From Spirochaetaceae bacterium (lineage in GTDB: Bacteria > Spirochaetota > Spirochaetia > WRBN01), in the NCBI GenBank assembly GCA_009784515.1, contig WRBN01000005.1, positions 1 through 40,455 of the forward strand: DNA of 40,455 nt, written 5' to 3'. The notes below the pieces were generated by a model that searched no databases, was not told where the DNA came from, and saw nothing but the letters and a program-made list of their open reading frames with translations. The position numbers and the translations under genes are program-made. Positions 1 to 7,874 of the stretch are shown here, in pieces; positions within the stretch are counted from its first letter, which is position 1; every line of letters starts with the position of its first letter.

Positions 1-2
1 CC

Positions 3-398
3 GATTTTGCCGATGGTGAGGTGGCCCGGCTTAGTTTTCCTAATAATTTAAGCAGTCTTAAAAACGGCCGGGCAGGTAATGCTCTTTTTGCCTTTAACGA
101 AGAAGGTAAACAATGCGAACTTACTTTGCGTTTACTTAAAGGTTCGGCCGACGATAGGTTTTTAAATGGCTTGCTGAGCGATATGTTACAGCAAGGAGTA
201 GCCTTTAAGCTGCTTAACGGCAAGCTGGTTAAAAAGTTGGGCGATGGTTACGGCCATATTCAGGAAGAGCAATATCTTTTAACCAACGGGGCCTTTAAAC
301 GCGGAGTAGACAATCAAAGTAACGCCACTGGGGCGGTAGAGCAGGCGATAGCTGTTTATCAATTACACTTTAGCGCCGCACCGCGTTTAATCGCTTAA
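3..398 (+). CDS. Phage tail tube-like structural protein (partial, 5' end outside window)
   Basis: The reading frame is open back to base 3, so the GTG at 21 is probably internal and the gene begins before the window. The readable part starts DFADGEVARLSF and continues with the charged, beta-rich pattern seen in contractile-tail tube proteins of the DUF3277 (KplE1-type) group, where a similar FADGD motif introduces the fold. This family assignment is from remembered motif similarity and is moderate at best. It is followed after 31 bases by a tail assembly chaperone-like gene, the order expected in phage tail modules (tube, chaperone, tape measure). No tape measure gene follows here, so the module is either a remnant or was cut by rearrangement. 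Confidence 0.55.
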   Translation, partial: DFADGEVARLSFPNNLSSLKNGRAGNALFAFNEEGKQCELTLRLLKGSADDRFLNGLLSDMLQQGVAFKLLNGKLVKKLGDGYGHIQEEQYLLTNGAFKRGVDNQSNATGAVEQAIAVYQLHFSAAPRLIA

Positions 399-429
399 AT
401 AAAGAGTAATTTTTATAGGAGAAACAACA

Positions 430-822
430 ATGACTAAAATTTTACCCAGCGGCGCCGAGCTGCAATTTGCCGGCCCGCCCTTTAATGAAGCTGTGGCTTT
501 ATTAGAGGCGGTACTAAAAGAAGGGCAAAACTTTAATTTAACCCTAGAGAGTTTAAAAACTTTGGCAAAGCTAAATATAGATGATATTTTAACGGCAGAT
601 AGTTTTAATCAATTTAAAACAATGATAATTGCTTTGCTTACCAGCCCACAGGTGCTAAAGGCTTTAAAGAGTTGCGGGGCGAGAGCTTTGTATAATAACA
701 GCCGCCTTAATAACTTTGAGTGCCTAGAGGAGGAGGATAAGAGGCAAGATTACTTTTTTATATTGTTTAATTTGGCCGGCCAGAGTTTAGCCCCTTTTTT
801 CAAAGGCCTCGCTATTGCTTAG
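430..822 (+). CDS. Phage tail assembly chaperone-like protein, short (unshifted) form
   Basis: This is a 130-residue mostly helical protein with a good ribosome-binding site (AGGAGA ahead of ATG at 430). It lies directly after the tube-like gene, the usual place of tail assembly chaperones (lambda gpG type), which bind the tape measure protein during tail assembly. Close to its 3' end the message carries C CCT TTT (792-798) and T TTT TTC (795-801), both in the zero frame and both fitting the X XXY YYZ rule for -1 slippage. The name rests on position, length, helical content and the frameshift signal rather than on a recognised sequence motif. Confidence 0.55.
   Translation: MTKILPSGAELQFAGPPFNEAVALLEAVLKEGQNFNLTLESLKTLAKLNIDDILTADSFNQFKTMIIALLTSPQVLKALKSCGARALYNNSRLNNFECLEEEDKRQDYFFILFNLAGQSLAPFFKGLAIA
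792..801 (+). promoter_or_regulatory. Candidate -1 programmed ribosomal frameshift site
   Basis: The bases CCCCTTTTTTC contain two overlapping slippery heptamers in the correct phase, C CCT TTT and T TTT TTC. They lie about 20 bases before the zero-frame stop at 820-822, with an open -1 frame beyond. Confidence 0.6.
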
Positions 823-1040
823 TTAATAGTAGCGAGGCTGCCTCTACAGCTATTAGGCCGCCGGTAAATTTTAACGGCGGCGAATATCGGGCGGTGCTTT
901 ATCAGCTGGCTTATTGCGGCTACGGCAGTGTGGCCGGCTTGCAAAAGATGCCTGCCGGTGAGGTAATGGATATTTGGCACTACGAATGTTTTAGGCATAG
1001 TTATAAACAAGCTTTTATCGAGGCGAATAGGCAGGGGTAG
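801..1040 (+). CDS. -1 frame extension of the tail assembly chaperone (gpGT-like)
   Basis: The -1 frame relative to the chaperone is open from before the slippery bases to the TAG at 1038-1040. It encodes a plausible globular segment (NGGEYRAVLYQLAYCGYGSV, then MDIWHYECFRHSYKQAF). It has no obvious start codon or ribosome-binding site of its own. A -1 slip at 795-801 would make a fusion of about 203 residues, 124 from the first frame and 79 from this one. In many phages the shifted and unshifted chaperone forms act together on the tape measure protein. The frame relationship is read directly from the sequence; actual frameshifting is inferred. Confidence 0.6.
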   Translation, partial: QRPRYCLVNSSEAASTAIRPPVNFNGGEYRAVLYQLAYCGYGSVAGLQKMPAGEVMDIWHYECFRHSYKQAFIEANRQG

Positions 1041-1056
1041 GTATTTTAATTTTTAA

Positions 1057-1170
1057 AGGGTTAGTTCCCCGCCTTTTAGGGGCGGGGAATGTTATTTTAA
1101 AGGTAGCTATCCCTTTATCGATAGCAAAGGTGAACAAAAGCGCTGGGCCACCTTGACACTAACTAGGTAA
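1057..1170 (+). pseudogene. Short C-terminal gene remnant, unidentified
   Basis: A frame without a start codon, open after the TAA at 1054-1056 and ending at TAA 1168-1170, encodes GSYPFIDSKGEQKRWATLTL followed by TR and a stop. It reads like a real protein C-terminus rather than random coding, but I do not recognise the family. It lies at the junction between the phage-like block and the phosphate operon and could be the tail of a gene lost by deletion. The pstC -35 box lies inside it. Confidence 0.3.
1065..1089 (+). terminator. Hairpin after the tail block, possible terminator
   Basis: TTCCCCGCC (1065-1073) pairs perfectly with GGCGGGGAA (1081-1089) around a 7-base loop. The following bases TGTTATTTTA are T-rich but not a strong run, so termination is likely but not certain. 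Confidence 0.5.
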
Positions 1171-1181
1171 ACTTGTATCAT
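1153..1181 (+). promoter_or_regulatory. Sigma70-type promoter of the pst operon
   Basis: TTGACA (1153-1158) and TATCAT (1176-1181) are separated by exactly 17 bases. The expected start of transcription, near 1188, is only about 4 bases ahead of the pstC ATG, and there is no ribosome-binding site there. No pho box could be recognised with confidence. Confidence 0.65.
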
Positions 1182-1191
1182 TCCAAAAAAG

Positions 1192-2055
1192 ATGAAACGT
1201 TCTTACATTATTGCTAGTGTTATGAAATGGGTGTTACTAGCCTTTACAATGATAGCGGCCGGTACTACTTTTTTTATTGTCATTTTTATAGCGATGCGCG
1301 GGTTACCGCTTTTTGCTAGCTTTTCGCCGTTGCAATTTTTGTTTAGCGCCAGCTGGCTGCCCACCGCCGCTGAGCCTAGCTTTGGTATAGCAGCCTTTAT
1401 TGTAGGTACTTTTCAGGTAACTTTACTGGCTTTAGTTATTGCCATTCCGATTAGTTTAGCTTCGGCCATTATTATGGCTTATCTTACCCCGCCTAAAATA
1501 GCGGGTTTTTTTCGTTTAATGGTTAGCCTTTTAGCCGGTATTCCTAGTGTGGTTTATGGCTTTTTTGGTATAGTGGCCGTAGCCCCGTTTATCCGCGAGC
1601 ATATTGGCGGTAACGGTTTTAGTATTTTAACGGCCGGTGTTATATTGGCGGTAATGATTATCCCTACTATCGTGAGTGTTAGCGAAACCAGCTTGCGTGC
1701 CGTAGCCGATGAGATTAAAATGGGCAGCTTAGCGCTTGGGGCCACTTTGTGGCAAACTATTGTGCGTGTGTTGCTGCCATCGGCTAAAAGCGGTATTAGC
1801 GCCGCCATTGCTTTAGGTATGGGCCGGGCGATGGGCGAAACTATGGCCGTGCTTATGGTAGCCGGTAATGCCCCAGTCATTGCCCGAAGTTTAACCGGTA
1901 TGGGGCGTACTTTAACGATGAATGTGGTAAACGAAATGGGCTATGCCAGCGGCACCCATTTATCGGCGTTGTTTGCTACGGCTTTAGTGGTGGTGGTTTT
2001 GGTGCTGCTGCTAAATTTATTGGTATCTTACATTAATAGGGAAAGCAAAAAATAA
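1192..2055 (+). CDS. pstC: Phosphate ABC transporter permease PstC
   Basis: PstC is one of the two membrane subunits of the high-affinity phosphate importer. The 287-residue protein has about six membrane segments and the permease coupling-loop region (EIKMGSLALGATLWQTI followed by a GMGRAMGETMAV segment) typical of PstC. The first of a run pstC-pstA-pstB-phoU; its stop overlaps the ATG of pstA. The ATG at 1192 has no Shine-Dalgarno and lies 10 bases after a -10 box; an in-frame ATG at 1222 also lacks one. The usual upstream pstS is absent. Bases 1465-1501 are the target of a spacer in the CRISPR array of this window. Confidence 0.95.
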   Translation: MKRSYIIASVMKWVLLAFTMIAAGTTFFIVIFIAMRGLPLFASFSPLQFLFSASWLPTAAEPSFGIAAFIVGTFQVTLLALVIAIPISLASAIIMAYLTPPKIAGFFRLMVSLLAGIPSVVYGFFGIVAVAPFIREHIGGNGFSILTAGVILAVMIIPTIVSVSETSLRAVADEIKMGSLALGATLWQTIVRVLLPSAKSGISAAIALGMGRAMGETMAVLMVAGNAPVIARSLTGMGRTLTMNVVNEMGYASGTHLSALFATALVVVVLVLLLNLLVSYINRESKK

Positions 2056-3482
2056 TGGCTTTACGTTTTAAACGGCGCAAAAAAGTGCAAGAAAAATTTG
2101 CCTTTGCTTTACTTTATCTGCTGGCTTCGTTGGCTTTTGTGGCTTTATTTGGCATTTTAGGTTTTATTTTAGTGCGTGGCTTTTGGACCGATACCAACGA
2201 TTTTTCGCAGTTTTTAGCCGAAACCTCCGAGAGTTATCTTTATAACGATGAAGAATGGCAGCTGGTGGTTAATAGAGGAGTGCGGCTTAGGCGCATAACT
2301 ACCGCCCAAATGAACGATGTGGCCGATGGTAATTTAATTAATTATACTAATTTAAGTGGGCAAGATTTATTTATTAGGCCTATGGTATTAATTAATACCG
2401 AGCAATTAACAGAGGCGCAAGCCCACCTCCAGCAGCTCGGGGCTTTTATTTATGGCCCGCAAAATTTAACCGGCCGGCTTGTCGGTGGCAGGGTAGTGCC
2501 GGTTAGGCAGTGGCAGTTAGTGGCTAATAACGCTGTTTTTGGGGATAGACGCACGATTGCTACCTTAACGGCGGCCGAGCAGCAGCAGTTGTTAGAGGGC
2601 GGGATAACTAATTGGCAGCAGCTTAACGGTGAGAATTTAGCCGTTATTAAAGCTTATAGCCTTGCCGAATTACAGGCTAATCCTAGCGCTTTTATGCAAA
2701 CCACTTTTTTTGAATCTAATCAGTTAGATGATGTACGGGTTATTAATGTGTGGGCCCGGCGGCAAGAGCCCAATTTAACGCTTAGTATGCTTATAGAGGC
2801 GCCGCGTATGGCTGGGGCCGCCGGCGGTTTTTCTACCATCATTTTAAATACCATTTATATGATAGCTTTATCGCTGCTGATAGCGGTACCTTTTGGCGTA
2901 GGCACAGCCATTTATTTAACGCATTACGCCAAAAAAGGCAAACTGGTTAAAGTACTACGTACTTTAATTGATATTTTAGCGGGTATTCCTAGTATTATTT
3001 TTGGTTTATTTGGGTTTATTATTTTTGTGGGGATACTGGGTTTTGGGATTGGTTTATTAAGCGGCTGTTTAACTTTAAGTTTAATGTTGTTGCCTACTTT
3101 AATGAAAAATGCCGAAGAAGCCTTAAAGACGGTACCGGCCGGTTATAAAGACGGCAGCCTTGCTTTAGGGGCTAATCTATGGCAAACGGTTTTTTTTGTG
3201 CTTATTCCGGCGGCACGTAACGGGATACTTACCGGTATTGTTTTGGCGGCCGGGCGGGTAATGGGCGAAAGCGCCGCTTTAGTGCTTACTATGGGCTTTG
3301 ATTACGGGGCGGCCAGCTCGCTGTTTAGCAGCAGCCGGGTATTAACCACCCACTTATATATGTTAATCCGCGAAGGTATCTCTATCGAAAGAGCTTTTGC
3401 GGTGGCGGCATTACTGGCCATTATTGTGCTGGTTACCAACTTTTTAGCCAGTAAGTTAATTAGTGGGCGCAAAAACGCTTAA
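2055..3482 (+). CDS. pstA: Phosphate ABC transporter permease PstA with large extracytoplasmic insert
   Basis: This is the second permease subunit. At 475 residues it is much longer than usual PstA (about 280-300). Membrane segment 1 is at about 15-43; residues 45-255 form an extracytoplasmic insert; the normal permease core with five membrane segments follows from about 258 (coupling region [17 protein letters not shown]). Part of the insert (about 152-200: [10 protein letters not shown], then [20 protein letters not shown]) resembles the PstS phosphate-binding fold, where a similar ITNW segment is conserved. I infer a degenerate or partial binding-protein domain fused to the permease. It overlaps pstC at its start and abuts pstB. 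Confidence 0.92.
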   Translation: MALRFKRRKKVQEKFAFALLYLLASLAFVALFGILGFILVRGFWTDTNDFSQFLAETSESYLYNDEEWQLVVNRGVRLRRITTAQMNDVADGNLINYTNLSGQDLFIRPMVLINTEQLTEAQAHLQQLGAFIYGPQNLTGRLVGGRVVPVRQWQLVANNAVFGDRRTIATLTAAEQQQLLEGGITNWQQLNGENLAVIKAYSLAELQANPSAFMQTTFFESNQLDDVRVINVWARRQEPNLTLSMLIEAPRMAGAAGGFSTIILNTIYMIALSLLIAVPFGVGTAIYLTHYAKKGKLVKVLRTLIDILAGIPSIIFGLFGFIIFVGILGFGIGLLSGCLTLSLMLLPTLMKNAEEALKTVPAGYKDGSLALGANLWQTVFFVLIPAARNGILTGIVLAAGRVMGESAALVLTMGFDYGAASSLFSSSRVLTTHLYMLIREGISIERAFAVAALLAIIVLVTNFLASKLISGRKNA

Positions 3483-3498
3483 AAAAGCAGGAGAACCA

Positions 3499-4257
3499 AT
3501 GGAAACTAATATAGTTTTTGAGGTAAAAAATTTATCGTTATTTTATGGAGCGTATCAGGCTTTGCATAATATTTCGTTAAATATAAATAAAAACAAAGCA
3601 ACGGCGTTAATTGGGCCATCGGGCTGTGGTAAAACCACTTTTTTAAGAACCCTTAACCGCATGCACGAACTTATAGAAGGCTGCCGTATAGAGGGTAAAA
3701 TTCTTTTAGAAGGGCGCGATATTATTAAAGATTACGATGCCATTAATTTGCGCAACCACGTGGGTATGGTTTTTCAAAAACCCAACCCTTTTCCTATGAC
3801 TATTTACGATAACATTGCTTACGGGCCGCGCTTGCGCGGGGTTAAAAAGCGCCATTTGCTTGATGAAATTATCGAAAAAGCCCTTAAAGATGCCAACTTA
3901 TGGAGCGAAGCCAAAGATAGGCTGCGCCGCAGCGCGCTTGGCCTTTCGGGCGGGCAGCAGCAGCGCCTATGTATTGCCCGTGCCCTTGCCACCGAGCCCA
4001 GCGTGCTGTTAATGGACGAGCCGACCAGCGCCCTCGACCCGATTTCCACCGGCCATATCGAGGAGCTTATCGATAGCTTAAAAGAAAAATATACGGTAGT
4101 AATTGTAACCCACAATATGCAGCAAGCGGCGCGTATTTCGGATTATACGGCCTTCTTTTTGTTAGGCCATATCGAAGAAGCCGGCGAAACAACGCAAATT
4201 TTTAGTAAACCTAAAAGTAAGAAGACCGAAGATTATATCTCGGGGCGTTTTGGCTAA
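3499..4257 (+). CDS. pstB: Phosphate ABC transporter ATPase PstB
   Basis: PstB is the cytoplasmic ATPase that powers phosphate import. From ATG 3499 it has 252 residues, the normal length. Walker A is GPSGCGKT (39-46), the Q-loop lies in [10 protein letters not shown] (91-100), the signature LSGGQQQR is at 149-156, Walker B VLLMDEPT at 169-176 and the switch histidine at about 205. I chose ATG 3499 because GCAGGAG lies 5 bases upstream at 3487-3493 and the length fits the family; an in-frame GTG at 3463 lies inside pstA and would add a non-conserved tail. Confidence 0.97.
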   Translation: METNIVFEVKNLSLFYGAYQALHNISLNINKNKATALIGPSGCGKTTFLRTLNRMHELIEGCRIEGKILLEGRDIIKDYDAINLRNHVGMVFQKPNPFPMTIYDNIAYGPRLRGVKKRHLLDEIIEKALKDANLWSEAKDRLRRSALGLSGGQQQRLCIARALATEPSVLLMDEPTSALDPISTGHIEELIDSLKEKYTVVIVTHNMQQAARISDYTAFFLLGHIEEAGETTQIFSKPKSKKTEDYISGRFG

Positions 4258-4268
4258 GCGGAGGAAAG

Positions 4269-4922
4269 ATGACACGTACACGATTTACCAAAAAATTAGT
4301 AGAAATAAGAATGGCCGTAGTAACTATGCACGAGCTGGTGGAGCAGGCTTTAAAATCGCTTATCCCTGTCCTTCAAAATGGTTTACTAGATGAAGCCGAA
4401 CGTATTAAGGCCGGCGATGTAGAAATTAATAAATTAGAAGGAAAAATCTTCGATTTATGCGCTAGCGCTATCGTTACCGAGCAGCCGGTAGCCCAAGATT
4501 TACGGCGGGTTATTTCGTCTTTAAAAATTGTGGCCGACCTTGAACGTATCGGCGATTATGCCGCTAACATAGCCAAGCAGCTGCTTAGCTACCCGCATTC
4601 GGTACGCGTGATTAAAGAGGTAGATTTTTTACCAATGATTGAGCAAGGCGTTGCTCAGCTTAGCTCGGCTATCAGCAGTTATGTGAATGATGATACCGGC
4701 GAGGCGCGGTTAGTGGCCGCCGAAGACCGTAAGATGGATAAATTATTTGATGAAGTAATGGAGCGGGTAGCTAACGAACTGGCCGGGCAAAGCGAACCGG
4801 CCCGCGAATCTTGGCTGCAAATAGCTATTATCGGCCGTTACCTCGAGCGACTGGGCGACCATGTAACCAATATTTGCGAGTGGACCGTTTATAGCGTAGA
4901 GGGCGAACTGGTAGAGCTTTAA
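4269..4922 (+). CDS. phoU: Phosphate transport regulator PhoU
   Basis: PhoU links the Pst transporter to control of the phosphate response and limits uptake. The 217-residue protein is all helical with the two duplicated metal-binding signatures of the family, DLERIGDYAANI in the first bundle and YLERLGDHVTNI in the second. The start has a strong ribosome-binding site (GGAGG at 4260-4264) and lies 11 bases after pstB, so it is the last gene of the operon. No PhoR/PhoB pair is present in the window. Confidence 0.96.
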   Translation: MTRTRFTKKLVEIRMAVVTMHELVEQALKSLIPVLQNGLLDEAERIKAGDVEINKLEGKIFDLCASAIVTEQPVAQDLRRVISSLKIVADLERIGDYAANIAKQLLSYPHSVRVIKEVDFLPMIEQGVAQLSSAISSYVNDDTGEARLVAAEDRKMDKLFDEVMERVANELAGQSEPARESWLQIAIIGRYLERLGDHVTNICEWTVYSVEGELVEL

Positions 4923-5164
4923 TTTAATAAGCTCATTAAACCATTTTCACTTAAACTTAAACTAGCCTCCCCATTACTAATCTCTAACACCCCCTTCTTT
5001 AGGTGAAGGAGCCGCCCTCATAGTCCTCTCCCTATCAGGCCGCGCCGGGTTTAACGACATTCCTACAGGTGAAAGTTAAAAGTTAAGAATTAAAAAACTT
5101 TCAGTTATCAGTTTTCAACTATCACTTGGCTTTTAGCCGGGTTGACGGCGGTAATAATACCTAG

Positions 5165-5226
5165 AAAATTAAGAAGTAAGAATTGGAAGGCGCTAGTTCT
5201 TAATTATTAATTCTTACTTTTTAATT
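5165..5226. repeat. AT-rich inverted repeat, copy 1 of a dispersed element
   Basis: AATTAAGAAGTAAGAATT (5167-5184) faces AATTCTTACTTTTTAATT (5209-5226) with one mismatch in 18. The right arm touches the stop of the TPR gene, so it could terminate that minus-strand transcript. A related inverted repeat is at 10046-10084. The 302 bases between phoU and the TPR gene hold no credible gene; they also contain a small inverted repeat GAAAGTT/AACTTTC at 5071-5102. Confidence 0.6.
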
Positions 5227-5836
5227 AAAATACATTAGCCGGGCTAGGAAACACCAAAGCTGTGCCGCGTAAAAGGGCGGCTTCGGGACTGTTGGGGAAA
5301 AGAGTTTGGATACGAACCACCAGCGGCATGGCCTCGTTTATTTGCCTAAGCCGTATATGGTAGCGGTAAATAGCAAACAGCAAAGCGGCATCGGCGTGGT
5401 TGCCAATAAAGTTATTTTCATTTTGTAACAATCTTGTGCCGGCAGTGGCATTACCTTGCAGGCCGTAGATGGTAAAAGTTAGGCTTAAAGCCCGGTTTCT
5501 TTCGTTATTATTAAGCGGCATACGTGCCAGCTGATTAATTATGGCTATAGCTACGCTAAGTTCACCCAACTCGATGGCTAAAAAGCCGGCTCTAAGCGCT
5601 AAAAGATGGTTGACGGGGCGGCTGTAAAAGTAAGCCTGTTGGTAAGCTAATTGCGCCTCTTTTAAATTACCGGCTAACTCGTGGCTAATAGCTAATTGGT
5701 GGTTAAGGGCACTGCGCTCTTCTAAGCTTAAGGGCCCCTCCAAACGTTGCTGCAAAGCGCTAATATTAATGTTGTTTTGCCCCCAGCTAAGAGGGGCCAT
5801 AACAAATAAAAGAGAGCCTAATAGGTATTTAAACAT
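5225..5836 (-). CDS. Exported TPR-like protein
   Basis: The 203-residue protein begins with a signal peptide (MFKYLLGSLLFVMAPLSWG) and continues with helical pairs in the TPR style, for example HELAGNLKEAQLAYQQAYFY and LRAGFLAIELGELSVAIAII. TPR proteins are scaffolds for protein contacts, here probably in the periplasm. It lies 18 bases downstream of the P83/100-like gene in the same direction, so the two are very likely one operon and may work together at the cell envelope. The exact role is unknown. Confidence 0.75.
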   Translation of the reverse strand: MFKYLLGSLLFVMAPLSWGQNNINISALQQRLEGPLSLEERSALNHQLAISHELAGNLKEAQLAYQQAYFYSRPVNHLLALRAGFLAIELGELSVAIAIINQLARMPLNNNERNRALSLTFTIYGLQGNATAGTRLLQNENNFIGNHADAALLFAIYRYHIRLRQINEAMPLVVRIQTLFPNSPEAALLRGTALVFPSPANVF

Positions 5837-5854
5837 AGTACTCCCCTTATGATA

Positions 5855-7636
5855 TTAACGGCTAATGTTAATGGTAGATACCGTAGCTAAAGTGGTTCTA
5901 TCCATAATAACAATTTGACCGCGCCCGGTGTAGGTAGCATAAATAAAGTTACCGTAAACAGTTATGGTGGTATCGGCATCTAGCTGGGCAACACTGGTAG
6001 CCGTTAAGTTAAGCTGTTGGTCAAAACGGCCTAAGAAGAAGTTATTGCCAACCACAGTTACCGCCAAAATATTACCGGCATCGTTGACGATAAAACTATT
6101 CCAGTAAATATTTTGCCCTTCGCTGTTGTGGATAGGCTGTAAGGTTTGCAAATCAAACATTGTTAAGTTATGGCCGGAGGCATGGTTTACGTCCATCGCG
6201 GTGATAGAGACAACCCCGCCGCTAAAAGCTAAAAATTGCCGGCTGCATATTTCCAGCGAGCTGGTAGCCATTATCTCGCCGGCTACCGGGTTAATGGCCA
6301 GTAAACGATTACGGTAATGGCCGTTTAAAAAACGTTCCGATACGTCCATAAAGTAAAAGATACCGCCTACCATCGGGCTAATACCATCTAGCTGTTGCTG
6401 GGCTTGGGCTAACTGCTGTTGAGTATCCACCAAAGTTTGGGCGGTGGTAGCAGGGTCGGCAATGGCTTGCTGCGTAGCTTGGTCAACGGCCAGTTGTTGT
6501 TGCTCTTGCTGTATTTGCTGGGCAATTTGCTGGTTTTCGGTGGCTAACTGCTCATTTTGGTTTTGCAACTGTTCGGTTTGCTGCTGAGTTTGGTCGGCGG
6601 CTTGCTGAGCCTCTTCAGCTTGCTGCTGGGCTTCCTCGGCTTGTTCTTGGGCCTCATCGGCCGTTTGCTGAGCTTGGTTGGCTGCTTGTTGGGCTTGATT
6701 GGCTTGTTCTTGTAGCTGGGCGGCATTAGGGTCGCCGGCAGCTAAAGCTTCATCGGCGGCCTGCTGAGCTTGGTCAGCTGCTTGCTGGGCTTGGTTAGCT
6801 TGCTCTTGGGTTTGATTAGCCTGTTGTTGGGCTTGGTCGGCTTGCTGGCCTGCTTGTTCAGCTTGCTGTTGCAGCTGCGGCAGTTGCTCTTGGTTTTGGG
6901 CAATTTGCTCTTCGTTGGCAGTAATAGCGGCTTCGTTTTGGTCGATAGCATCGGCCCTAATCTCTTGTAAGGCCTCGCGCATATCAATGGCCATATCGGC
7001 CTCTTCGTTGCGGGCTGCCGCCGTTACCTCGCTGCCAAGCACACTAATGGCCATTGTAGAGGCATCTACTAACGGAATAATAAAAGCGGTATTCCCGGCC
7101 CATTCATTCCAAAAGCGCGAAATACCGGCGTTTTGTGCCGTTACGTAATTAAAGACGGCAGGTTTGTAAACGGTTTGTAAAAAAGCTACATCGCCACGGT
7201 AAACGGCGTTGTAAAAAGAGAGGAAGTAAGCTAACACATTAGCATCTTCAAAGCTGTAATCGTAACGTGCCTGCAAAAAGCCGGCAACAATTTGCCGTAC
7301 ATTACGGATATGGTCTACCCTTGCTTGAGGGTCTATAAATAAAATGGCTGCCGAAAAAAGGCCGTCGTTAATATCATCGCTTACCTCTATAATAGAGTAG
7401 CGGTTGTTAATGGTATGCAGTTGGTTAGGGGTAGCCGACGAGGCTAGAGCCAAGCCTTGCCCAATGGCCCGTATTTGCGAGGCGCTTTCGTTGACGGTAA
7501 CGGGGCCGGTAAAGTTGACAAACTGTATATTAGCATTACGCGTGCGGTAAATTTCTTCCACCGCAACTTCTAGGGCGTTTACCAAAAATATGCTGATAAA
7601 CAGGCCAATTATCAGCCCTAATATACCTTTTTTCAT
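5855..7636 (-). CDS. P83/100-family envelope protein
   Basis: The 593-residue protein has an N-terminal membrane or signal segment (about 5-24), a conserved globular region (about 25-215), a long Gln/Ala-rich coiled coil (about 220-410, runs such as QAQQQANQTQEQANQAQQAA), and a C-terminal region with beta-strand repeats like a propeller (about 415-593). This layout matches the P83/100 antigen family of Borrelia and Treponema. The family lies in the periplasm or at the envelope; its precise function is not settled. It starts 11 bases after a GGAGG-type ribosome-binding site on the minus strand. The repetitive low-complexity centre gives long spurious frames on both strands. Confidence 0.8.
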   Translation of the reverse strand: MKKGILGLIIGLFISIFLVNALEVAVEEIYRTRNANIQFVNFTGPVTVNESASQIRAIGQGLALASSATPNQLHTINNRYSIIEVSDDINDGLFSAAILFIDPQARVDHIRNVRQIVAGFLQARYDYSFEDANVLAYFLSFYNAVYRGDVAFLQTVYKPAVFNYVTAQNAGISRFWNEWAGNTAFIIPLVDASTMAISVLGSEVTAAARNEEADMAIDMREALQEIRADAIDQNEAAITANEEQIAQNQEQLPQLQQQAEQAGQQADQAQQQANQTQEQANQAQQAADQAQQAADEALAAGDPNAAQLQEQANQAQQAANQAQQTADEAQEQAEEAQQQAEEAQQAADQTQQQTEQLQNQNEQLATENQQIAQQIQQEQQQLAVDQATQQAIADPATTAQTLVDTQQQLAQAQQQLDGISPMVGGIFYFMDVSERFLNGHYRNRLLAINPVAGEIMATSSLEICSRQFLAFSGGVVSITAMDVNHASGHNLTMFDLQTLQPIHNSEGQNIYWNSFIVNDAGNILAVTVVGNNFFLGRFDQQLNLTATSVAQLDADTTITVYGNFIYATYTGRGQIVIMDRTTLATVSTINISR

Positions 7637-7874
7637 CTTTTTTTATCCTCCACACTTTTTTACTTTATCGGCATTTTAACTGCTGCGCATAAATAAAAAT
7701 TAACCATATATAAGGCTAGAAAAAATGATTAAAATTATGGTATATTTTAGTGGCGAATAGCCGGTTAAAGGGTAGTAAAGCAGCTGTATTTATGCTATAT
7801 TGTATTATAAACTGAAATTTAAATAAAATGTTGTAGTCTAATCTAATGCGTTTTTCAATAAGGAGTTTTTTGTT
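7637..7874. other. Divergent intergenic region between P83/100 gene and chemoreceptor gene
   Basis: These 238 AT-rich bases must hold the promoters of both flanking genes. AAGGAG (7860-7865) is the ribosome-binding site of the chemoreceptor. I see possible -10 boxes (for example TATAAA at 7806-7811) but no convincing -35 partner, so no promoter is called. Confidence 0.4.

Noticed and set aside
819-1010. Minus-strand frame of 63 residues after the tail chaperone.
   Set aside because: It overlaps the -1 frame extension, has no ribosome-binding site, and reads like the reverse of coding sequence.
3463-3498. Upstream GTG start for pstB.
   Set aside because: It lies inside pstA, lacks conservation with the family N-terminus, and the ATG at 3499 has a proper ribosome-binding site.
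4923-5224. Possible small gene or RNA between phoU and the TPR gene.
   Set aside because: No frame of useful length with a ribosome-binding site and no recognisable RNA structure apart from the inverted repeats already listed.
6544-6987. Extra frames across the coiled-coil part of the P83/100 gene on both strands.
   Set aside because: Low-complexity Gln/Ala codons keep all frames open; only the 593-residue frame has a signal segment, ribosome-binding site and globular ends.
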